Shown here: in pieces, positions 16,634 to 24,921 of the stretch | Numbering within the stretch: the stretch's first letter is position 1 | Layout of the letters: each line of letters opens with the position of its first letter | Assembly: GCF_003325455.1 (NCBI RefSeq) | Contig: NZ_CP025198.1 | Span: forward strand, 124,001-188,000 | Reading direction: 5' to 3' | Source: Acidipropionibacterium virtanenii | GTDB taxonomy: Bacteria; Actinomycetota; Actinomycetes; Propionibacteriales; Propionibacteriaceae | Length of the DNA: 64,000 nucleotides | Program-made: the position numbers and the translations under genes | Notes under the pieces: generated by a model | Databases searched by the model: none | Seen by the model: only the letters and a program-made list of their open reading frames with translations | Told to the model about the DNA's origin: nothing

Positions 16634-17479
16634 ATGCGCACCGTGACGATGGCCGACAGGTCACTGCCCGCCCTGGGACAGGGGACCTGGTACCTGGGCG
16701 AGGGAAGGGCTCCCCGCGATGAGGAGATCAAGGCCCTGAGAGCCGGTTTCGACGCCGGCATGACCTTGGTGGACACTGCCGAGATGTACGGGGACGGGGC
16801 TGCCGAGACCCTCGTCGGCGAGGCGCTGGGGGATGTACGCGACGAGATCTTCATCGTCGACAAGGTGCTGCCCACCCACGCCTCCCGCGAAGGCATCGCC
16901 ACGGCCTGCGAGCGGTCCCTGGAGCGGCTGGGCACCGAGCACATCGACCTCTACCTGCTGCACTGGCGCCAGAGCGAGGTGCGCCTGGACGAGATGATCG
17001 AGGGGATGGACGATCTGATGCGCAACGGCTCCATCGGCGCCTGGGGCGTCTCCAACCTCGACCCCGACGACATGACGGACCTCCTCGCGGAGACCGGCGG
17101 GCCGGGATGCGCCACCGACCAGGTGCTCTACAATCTCACCCGACGCGGGCCGGAGGTCGACCTTTTCGGTCTGCTGGGTGAGCACGGGATTCCTGTGATG
17201 GCCTACTCCCCGATCGAGCAGGCCCGGTTACTGGCACCGGGCGAGGGGCACGACGCCCTTGTCCGGGTCGCAGCCGGTCACGACGCCAGCCCGGCGCAGG
17301 TGGCGCTGGCCTGGACCATCCGTTCCGGCGACGTCCTGGCGATCCCGAGGACCGGCTCACCGGCCCACGCCAAGGAGAACGCCATGGCCGGTGATCTCAC
17401 CCTCTCCGACGAGGACCTGGCCGCCCTGGACGCCGCCTTCCCGGTGCCCCCGGAGCCCGTGCCGCTGGAGATCCTCTGA
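16634..17479 (+). CDS. Aldo/keto reductase
   Basis: NAD(P)H-dependent carbonyl reductase of 281 residues, cytosolic TIM barrel. The catalytic tetrad can be read: Asp and Tyr in DTAEMYG, Lys in FIVDKVLP and His in LLHWRQ; the C-terminal cofactor region is AIPRTGSPAHAKENA. The start is ATG 16634 behind CCAGGAGG, five bases away. It resembles the YajO/YeaE-like bacterial subgroup; substrate unknown. It stands alone, with a family C palindrome upstream. Confidence 0.9.
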   Translation: MRTVTMADRSLPALGQGTWYLGEGRAPRDEEIKALRAGFDAGMTLVDTAEMYGDGAAETLVGEALGDVRDEIFIVDKVLPTHASREGIATACERSLERLGTEHIDLYLLHWRQSEVRLDEMIEGMDDLMRNGSIGAWGVSNLDPDDMTDLLAETGGPGCATDQVLYNLTRRGPEVDLFGLLGEHGIPVMAYSPIEQARLLAPGEGHDALVRVAAGHDASPAQVALAWTIRSGDVLAIPRTGSPAHAKENAMAGDLTLSDEDLAALDAAFPVPPEPVPLEIL

Positions 17480-17622
17480 GACGGACATCGCTACTTCGCT
17501 CGGCCCCAACACGGTAGATCCATGAGCCTGGTGGTCGTCAACGGTGGGACGCTCCACTCAGGATCTCGCGATTGTCATCATGCTGAGCCTCTTCTCTCCA
17601 GATGGCGGCCGCGGCCCCAGGG

Positions 17623-18480
17623 TCAGCTGACCACCTGGTAGCTCACACTGGCCACACCGGCGCCAGTGCTGGCGATCTGGGAGAAGGCGCCGGTGGACAG
17701 GTCGAGGCAGCGGCCGGACACGTAGGGTCCGCGGTCGTTGATCCGCACGACGACGGACTTGCCGTTGGCCTGATTGGTCACCTTGAGCTTGGTGCCGAAC
17801 TTGTAGGTCTTGTGGGCCGCGGTCATGGCCGAGGAGTCGAAGGACTCGCCGGACGCGGTCTGGGAACCCTCGCCGTAGAAGGAGGCCTGGCAGGAGCCGC
17901 CGCCACCGGTGCTCGAGGAGCCCGACGAGTAGGTGGACTCCGCCGAACGACGGGGCGTGTAGTTCTTGCTCTCGCTGGAGGAACTCGAGCTGGAGCCGGC
18001 CGAGTGACGCGGGGTGTAGCTGTTGCTCGACTGACCACTGCTCGAATGGCCACTGCCCGCCTGGCCGCCGCTCGCGGAGGTGGCGGAGTGGCTGAGGTAC
18101 TGGCTGTAGATGTAGCCCACCTGGCCGTGGTAGCGGACCTTCGTCCAGCCGTTCTGCGAGGGTTCGAGCTGGGTGGTGTAGTGGCCGGTGCGCAGCAGCC
18201 CGATGCGTGAGTGATCGGTGCCCGCACCGGAGCGGACGTTGACATCGGTGGTCGCCCAGACGTGCGTACGGGTCTGCGAGACCTTCGAGGGGCTCGCGGC
18301 GTGCTGGGCCTTGGGGGCCTGGGCGGCGTGGGAGACCTGGGCCGGAGCCTTGGGCTGGGAGACGGGTGCGGCGTGTGCCTGCTGGGCTACTGAGCCCATG
18401 ACGGCGATACCGGCGGCGGCGCCGAGGGCGGCGACACGTCGGAACGACTTCGCGGAGTTCGTGGTGTTGGTGCTTGCCAT
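17623..18480 (-). CDS. Secreted SH3b + RlpA-like (double-psi beta-barrel) wall protein
   Basis: 285 residues. A Sec signal peptide (about residues 1-38, ending QQAHAAPV) is followed by a bacterial SH3 domain (TTDVNVRSGAGTDHSRIGLLRTG... YLSH), a Ser/Gly-rich linker of about 70 residues with two TPRxSA repeats, and a C-terminal RlpA/3D domain: ASFYGEGSQTASGE, then VVVRINDRGPYVSGRCLDLS. It probably binds or cuts peptidoglycan at the cell surface. ATG 18480 has GGAAGGAAAC upstream. A nested inverted repeat just upstream may be its control site. Confidence 0.88.
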   Translation of the reverse strand: MASTNTTNSAKSFRRVAALGAAAGIAVMGSVAQQAHAAPVSQPKAPAQVSHAAQAPKAQHAASPSKVSQTRTHVWATTDVNVRSGAGTDHSRIGLLRTGHYTTQLEPSQNGWTKVRYHGQVGYIYSQYLSHSATSASGGQAGSGHSSSGQSSNSYTPRHSAGSSSSSSSESKNYTPRRSAESTYSSGSSSTGGGGSCQASFYGEGSQTASGESFDSSAMTAAHKTYKFGTKLKVTNQANGKSVVVRINDRGPYVSGRCLDLSTGAFSQIASTGAGVASVSYQVVS

Positions 18481-18528
18481 CTGCGGTTTCCTTCCGAACG
18501 GTGGGCCGCGTCGCGACCCGCTGCCCCC

Positions 18529-18567
18529 GACAGTAAGAGCATGCTGAGAAATTCTCAAGCTACTGTC
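18529..18567. promoter_or_regulatory. Nested inverted repeat upstream of the RlpA-like gene
   Basis: Outer arms GACAGTA / TACTGTC (18529-18535, 18561-18567) enclose TGAGAA-A-TTCTCA. It lies 49-87 bases before the RlpA-like start, suiting an operator or a 5' leader hairpin. The regulator is not known. Confidence 0.45.
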
Positions 18568-18637
18568 AGAATCTCAGGAGGGATAACGCGGTCGACGGCG
18601 TCGGCAACCACGGTCGACAGTCGAGGCGTCCGCCGCG

Positions 18638-19573
18638 TCAGACCAGCCCGGCGAGCGTCCCCGCCAACTCCTGCGGCACGTCCTCCTGCAGATTGTGGCC
18701 CGACTCCAGGGTGACGATCCGTGACGCCGGCCGCACGGCGTTCAGCCGCTCGAGCTGCGCGGGGGCCAGGACGCCGTTGCTGGCGGCGATGACGTCGAAG
18801 CCGGCGGGCAGTGACGTCAGGCGCTCCCAGCCGGCCGCGCCGTCACCCAGTGTCGAGACCAGGTCGTCGATGCCCAACTGGGCGACGTGATGCTTCCATT
18901 GAACGGTGCCGTCGGCCAGCACCCGCGTGTTGTGGATCACCCCGCGGCGCACCGCGGCCTCGGACCTCCCGCCGAACCCCAGGGCCATCGCCGACGCCAC
19001 GATCTCGTCGCGGGAGGCGAAGACCGTCGGCCCGCCGACCATGGCCCGCAGCCGTTCCATGAACGCCCCACCCTGGCCGGTCTCCACCAGGCCGGGCAGC
19101 GAGTCCAGAGCGATGACATGGGCGACGTCGCGGCGCCCGGCGGCCAGCTCGATCGCCGTCAGCCCGCCCAGGGAGTGCCCCACCAGAGTCAGCGGTCCGG
19201 CCAGCACGCCGTGCTCCAGCAATTCGTCGAGGAAGGAGTTCAGCGCGTGCGCCAGCGTGGCGGGGGAGTAGTCGCGGTCCTGTCGCCAGGCCGACTCGCC
19301 GTGGCCGGGCAGATCCACCGCCACCACGTCGACGCCGTCCCGCCGTGCCGACCAGTGCAGCAGGGTCATGTCCCAGGTGTGGGCGTTGAGCGCCATCCCG
19401 TGCAGCAGCACCACCCGCGCCGGATGATCCCCCCAGACCAGGGCCGAGACGGCGTCACCCACGCGGGTGACGGGCGGTGCTATCAGGCCGAGTTCGGCAG
19501 CTGCCTGGTCGATGAGCGCGAACTCATCCTCGGAGGAGGGGCTGCCGGACGGGCGGATGTCGGACGGGGACAT
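18638..19573 (-). CDS. Alpha/beta hydrolase
   Basis: 311 residues. Typical fold features: VVLLHGMALNAHTWD (oxyanion region), nucleophile elbow VGHSLGG with the catalytic Ser, late acid in the C-terminal part and His in VTLESGHNLQED. The insertion between elbow and C-terminus is cap-like. Substrate cannot be predicted. The chosen ATG 19573 has CATAAT about 6 bases upstream and no ribosome site, so a leaderless transcript is likely; a longer in-frame form to 19741 would run into the TPP riboswitch of the divergent thi operon and is less likely. Confidence 0.85.
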   Translation of the reverse strand: MSPSDIRPSGSPSSEDEFALIDQAAAELGLIAPPVTRVGDAVSALVWGDHPARVVLLHGMALNAHTWDMTLLHWSARRDGVDVVAVDLPGHGESAWRQDRDYSPATLAHALNSFLDELLEHGVLAGPLTLVGHSLGGLTAIELAAGRRDVAHVIALDSLPGLVETGQGGAFMERLRAMVGGPTVFASRDEIVASAMALGFGGRSEAAVRRGVIHNTRVLADGTVQWKHHVAQLGIDDLVSTLGDGAAGWERLTSLPAGFDVIAASNGVLAPAQLERLNAVRPASRIVTLESGHNLQEDVPQELAGTLAGLV

Positions 19574-19643
19574 GCGGCAATTATGGGTGGCGATCCCAAC
19601 CGCTATCAGTTCCCGCCCAGCCCACCGGCACCATCCCCACCTG

Positions 19644-19670
19644 TTCCCGGCGCCCGAGGGTGCGTATAGT
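19644..19670 (+). promoter_or_regulatory. thi operon promoter
   Basis: TATAGT at 19665-19670, with a weak -35 around TGTTCC/TTCCCG (19642-19649), stands just before the riboswitch; the transcript would start within its first bases. Confidence 0.5.
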
Positions 19671-19675
19671 TCGAG

Positions 19676-19758
19676 ACCTACGGGAGCCCCACAGCGGGGC
19701 TGAGAGGGCGCAAGCCGACCGTCACACCTGATGCGGGTCATGCCGCCGGAGGAAAGGA
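19676..19758 (+). ncRNA. TPP riboswitch (THI element)
   Basis: The hallmark GGGGCTGAGAGGG follows a P2-type stem (AGCCCC / GGGGCT), and ACCTGATGCGGGTCATGCCG supplies the pyrophosphate-binding helix; the order and spacing fit the class. It sits directly before thiS, and the final helix runs into GGAGGAAAGGAG, the ribosome site. Ligand binding therefore probably blocks translation initiation rather than causing termination. Confidence 0.92.
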
Positions 19759-19771
19759 GCGATGCGCGATC

Positions 19772-20005
19772 ATGCTGACAGTCAACGGCGAGAGCTACCA
19801 GTCACGCCCGGGAGAGACCGTCCTGGACCTGGTGGCCGCACGCATCGGCAGAAACCTCGGCCCCGACGGCCGCCCCACCGACGGCGGCCGGCTCGGCGTC
19901 GCGGTGGCCATCGACAAAGCCGTCGTACCGCGCAGCCGATGGCAGGCCACCGCACTGGCTCCCGGACAGAACGTCGACATCGTCACCGCCGTACAGGGCG
20001 GCTGA
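19772..20005 (+). CDS. thiS: Sulfur carrier protein ThiS
   Basis: 77-residue ubiquitin-like protein ending in the required Gly-Gly (TAVQGG); the C-terminal glycine is adenylated by ThiF and receives sulfur for thiazole synthesis. Somewhat longer than the usual ~66 residues because of a loop DGRPTDGGR. The ATG at 19772 is 12 bases from AAGGAG, longer than ideal, and an out-of-frame ATG lies between at 19762, which may lower ThiS translation. First gene of the riboswitch-controlled operon. Confidence 0.9.
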   Translation: MLTVNGESYQSRPGETVLDLVAARIGRNLGPDGRPTDGGRLGVAVAIDKAVVPRSRWQATALAPGQNVDIVTAVQGG

Positions 20006-21972
<1,967 letters not shown>

Positions 21973-22002
21973 CACTGGGCGCACGACAGGCTGCGTCGGC
22001 CA

Positions 22003-22068
22003 CGTGGCGCCACTTCTGCGGCGCGGCGCCTGGAACAGCTGGCGCCACGTCGGACTTCAGGCGCCACG
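22003..22068. repeat. Intergenic palindrome, family D copy 1, at the 3' end of a nuclease gene
   Basis: Outer arms CGTGGCGCC / GGCGCCACG (22003-22011, 22060-22068) surround an inner pair GGCGCC-N10-GGCGCC whose sequence (GCGCCTGGAACAGCTGGCGC) is a variant of the family A core. The nuclease gene ends inside the right arm: its TGA is 22059-22057. Confidence 0.8.
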
Positions 22069-22992
22069 TCGCTGAGGGCTTCGGCTGTCCAGAAGGCGGA
22101 TGAGTCTGGCCGCGGCGGCGACCGGATTGCGGAGGTCCGCGCGGCAGAACCGGATGATCTCCCATCCCTGGTCACGGATGTTCGCCTCGCGCTCCTTCTC
22201 GTGGACGACGACGTCAGAGACCGTCTGTCCGGGTTTGAGCAGCCGGCCGTACTTCTGCGGGCCGTCGTACTCGCCGACGACCCTCTGGTTCGGCCAGCCG
22301 AAGTCACAGCGGGCGACGAATTCCCCCAGCGGTGTGCATATGCCCACCTGAAGATCCGGCGCGGGGCACTGGTGGAGTTCCAGCTGGGCACGCATCAGGG
22401 ACTCCCCGGGGCTCTCCGACCTTCCGTCGGCGAATGCCGCAACTGCCTGAGCCATCACATTGCCTCTCCTCCTCGGCGCCCGCCTCAGGAGCTCCTGCAT
22501 CCGCTCTACGGAGCCGGAGCCCCTCAGAACGGCGTCAGCGATCATGACGCCTGTCGGGAAGTCGAATTCGCGAGCCATGTCGACGGCAGTCCGTTCGGGA
22601 CTGGTCACCAGGTAGGAGCCGATGCGCATGATCTCGTCGGGTTCGAGTGCGCAGGCTCGTGTGATGATCTGTGGACGCCGGTGCTTACTGCTTCCCCTCG
22701 GCCGGTTCAGCCACACCTGCTCGGCACCCCTGTTCGTCATCGGCAGGCCGAGCAGCGCGACGGCAGACGTATGCGTCAGCACGCCCGGTGCCTTTGAGAG
22801 TGCCGGCAGGGTGGCCTGGATGAGCTCGATCTGACGGCTTCTGAGGTCCTTGGCCAAGGGTCCTTCGACGACCGCTCCGTGTCGGACGGCCGAGTAGCTT
22901 CCCTCCCTCTTGAGCTTCTGGATCTGGTCGGGGCTCATGCCCTGACGGACGAGGTCGCTGATTCTGAACACGAGCCGGCCTGATTGCTGCAT
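22057..22992 (-). CDS. AbiEi-like / DUF559 endonuclease-domain protein
   Basis: 311 residues from ATG 22992; an in-frame start to 23055 is possible. The N-terminus (RISDLVRQGMSPDQIQKLKR, then YSAVRHGAVVEG) is like the winged-helix AbiEi antitoxin domain; the C-terminal ~100 residues are DUF559, a Vsr-like PD-(D/E)xK fold: acidic FVARCDFGWPNQRVVGEYDG, then REANIRDQGWEIIRF. Solitary proteins of this design are widespread in actinobacteria without known function. Here it is bracketed by two family D palindromes, and its last codons and stop are palindrome sequence. No toxin partner is adjacent. Confidence 0.75.
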   Translation of the reverse strand: MQQSGRLVFRISDLVRQGMSPDQIQKLKREGSYSAVRHGAVVEGPLAKDLRSRQIELIQATLPALSKAPGVLTHTSAVALLGLPMTNRGAEQVWLNRPRGSSKHRRPQIITRACALEPDEIMRIGSYLVTSPERTAVDMAREFDFPTGVMIADAVLRGSGSVERMQELLRRAPRRRGNVMAQAVAAFADGRSESPGESLMRAQLELHQCPAPDLQVGICTPLGEFVARCDFGWPNQRVVGEYDGPQKYGRLLKPGQTVSDVVVHEKEREANIRDQGWEIIRFCRADLRNPVAAAARLIRLLDSRSPQRRGA

Positions 22993-23116
22993 GGCACACA
23001 AGACAGCCACACCCCGCGCCGGCTGACCAGACTTTCCCGGGAAATCTGTGGACAACTCGATTCGCGGAACCGCCCTGTGGAAAACCCCTCAGGCTGTCCG
23101 GTCCGTTCAAGGTCGG

Positions 23117-23182
23117 CGTGGCGCCACTTCTCCGACGCGACGCCTGAAATAGCCGGCGCCAGGTCGGAGAAGTGGCGCCACC
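23117..23182. repeat. Intergenic palindrome, family D copy 2, at the 5' side of the nuclease gene
   Basis: 20-bp arms (23117-23136 and 23163-23182) match at 19 positions and include GTGGCGCCACTTCTCC. The inner core GACGCCTGAAATAGCCGGCGCC is shared with family A. It lies between divergent genes, so it cannot be a simple terminator. The remainder of the 22993-23384 spacer shows nothing else. Confidence 0.85.
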
Positions 23183-23384
23183 TGGTGGAGAACCGGGGAG
23201 CACGGTCCTGGCTCCCATCTGGTGGGGACGACCCGCGAAAGGCAGGTGGTGGCCACCGGCACTGTGCGCCTCCACCGCGGCATGCGCCCCGCGCGGGGCG
23301 TCGGACACGACTGGTGGCCCCGGGAAGGGCAGGATGGGGCGGACCCCACCCCGAGGTGGACCGCCGAGGAGGGATGATGCCACG

Positions 23385-24065
23385 TTGATCACCATTTCCG
23401 GATCCATCGGCAGCGGGAAGACGACGCTGACCACCCTGCTGGCCGACCACCTCGGCTCGCGGGCTTTCCACGAGCCCGCCGAGGACAATCCGATCATCGA
23501 CGACTTCTACCGGGGCAACAGGATCGCAGCGCAGCGCAGGGCCGCCGGCGAGGCCGACGCCCACAACCCGTACGCCTTCCTCATGCAGGTGTACCTGCTC
23601 AACAGACGGTTCGCCACCATCAAGCAGGCGATGCGCGACGACGACAACGTGCTGGACCGCAGCATCTACGAGGACCGCATCTTCATGAGGATGAACTACG
23701 ACCGGGGCAATGTCAGGGAGGTCGAGTGGCGGACCTACGAGGCGCTGTTCGCCAACATGATGGAGGAGCTGCCTTACGCCGCCCACAAGAAGAGCCCCGA
23801 CCTCATGGTGTTCATCCGCGCCGGCTACGACACGCTGATCCGCCGGATCGCACGACGCGGCCGCCCATTCGAGCAGGTGGACCGGGATCCGAGCCTGGCG
23901 GGCTACTACCGCGAACTGATCCGCTACTACGACGAGTGGTCGCGCGCCTACGACGCGAGCCCCCTGCTCGTCATCGACGCCGAGCGCTACGACTTCGAGC
24001 GGGACGCCGACGACCGGGCCGCGGTGTTCGCCATGATCGACCGGAGCCTGGCAGCCGTGCGCTGA
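23385..24065 (+). CDS. Deoxynucleoside kinase (dAK/dGK type)
   Basis: Phosphorylates deoxynucleosides for nucleotide salvage. 226 residues beginning MITISGSIGSGKTTL: the P-loop GSIGSGKTT is at the very N-terminus, so the TTG at 23385 fits (GGAGGG 11 bases upstream). Other family features: the catalytic Glu in FHEPAEDNP, the DRS motif in VLDRSIYEDRIF, and the LID-like RRIARRGRPFEQ. Cytosolic; a single-gene unit between the nuclease element and TetR. Confidence 0.88.
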   Translation: MITISGSIGSGKTTLTTLLADHLGSRAFHEPAEDNPIIDDFYRGNRIAAQRRAAGEADAHNPYAFLMQVYLLNRRFATIKQAMRDDDNVLDRSIYEDRIFMRMNYDRGNVREVEWRTYEALFANMMEELPYAAHKKSPDLMVFIRAGYDTLIRRIARRGRPFEQVDRDPSLAGYYRELIRYYDEWSRAYDASPLLVIDAERYDFERDADDRAAVFAMIDRSLAAVR

Positions 24066-24102
24066 CGAACCCCGGCTGCGGGGACCCCCGGTCGGGGCTC
24101 CC

Positions 24103-24756
24103 TCAGCCGCGCATCAGGGCCTTCAGCAGGGTGGCCATCTGGGAACTGACGGCACCGGCCTTGTCGGGCGCCCCGGAGATGAGAGCCTCGATCATCTGCT
24201 GGTCGTAGAGGGTGCGCATGATGCCCAGCAGGTCGTCGACCGGGATGTCGATATGGACATCGTTGGCCTCCATCACCTCGACGACCAGTTCCCTGAGGGC
24301 GGGGGTGGCGGACTCGTTGAGGGCCCGGTAGGCGGGCCGCAGGGCGGGGTCTCGGGCGGCCTGGAGGCGGATCTCGCTGATCGCCAGGACGGTGTCCGGG
24401 TCACCGCTGATCGTGCGGCTGGTGAGCTCGATGGCCAGGTTGAGCTTCTCGTCCATCGGCAGCTCGGTGGCGCTCGCCTTCGGCAGCTCGACCGTCAGGG
24501 CCTCGAAGGCACGGTCGAGGCTGCGCTGGAGGACGTCGATGCACAGCTCGTTCTTCGAGCCGAAGTTCGAGTAGAAGGCACCGCGGGTGAAGTCCGCCTC
24601 CTCGCAGATCTCCTCCACCGTCGCGCCGTCCACCCCCTTGCGGGCGAAGACTCGGACGGCCGCGTCAGACAGCCTCTCCCTGGTGGCGGCCCGCCGGGCG
24701 CTCACCTGATGGGCCTCTTCCCGGCCTCGTTCCCGGGTCGTGGCGACATCGGACAT
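24103..24756 (-). CDS. TetR-family repressor
   Basis: 217 residues. The helix-turn-helix is at about 28-70: AAVRVFARKGVDGATVEEICEEADFTRGAFYSNFGSK, read in two parts, a typical TetR pattern; the C-terminal ligand domain is unassigned. It is divergent from the MMPL/YhgE operon, and two palindromes in the shared promoter region are its probable operators, so it likely represses both itself and the export genes until an effector binds. Confidence 0.9.
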   Translation of the reverse strand: MSDVATTRERGREEAHQVSARRAATRERLSDAAVRVFARKGVDGATVEEICEEADFTRGAFYSNFGSKNELCIDVLQRSLDRAFEALTVELPKASATELPMDEKLNLAIELTSRTISGDPDTVLAISEIRLQAARDPALRPAYRALNESATPALRELVVEVMEANDVHIDIPVDDLLGIMRTLYDQQMIEALISGAPDKAGAVSSQMATLLKALMRG

Positions 24757-24780
24757 CGGCCCTCCTCACATAAGTTTGCA

Positions 24781-24838
24781 TACGGAAGTGTATCGGATAC
24801 GCTTCCGTACTGGATACAAGACCGTATCGAATACGGTC
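24781..24838. promoter_or_regulatory. Two palindromic operators between TetR and MMPL
   Basis: Operator 1 (24781-24809): arms TACGGAAGTGTATC and complement with one mismatch. Operator 2 (24820-24838): GACCGTAT-CGA-ATACGGTC. Both contain CGTAT/ATACG elements and lie 25 and 83 bases from the two divergent starts, as expected for TetR autoregulation. Confidence 0.75.
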
Positions 24839-24921
24839 ATGTATCGAGATGGTTCGTTGGTGGCGACACCGGTACGTAGTGTGGTTCGCGGCGACCGATG
24901 ACGATGACTCTGAGGTGATGC

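Noticed and set aside
22057-22992. AbiE-type toxin-antitoxin pair
   Set aside because: There is no AbiEii nucleotidyltransferase gene next to either AbiEi/DUF559 gene.
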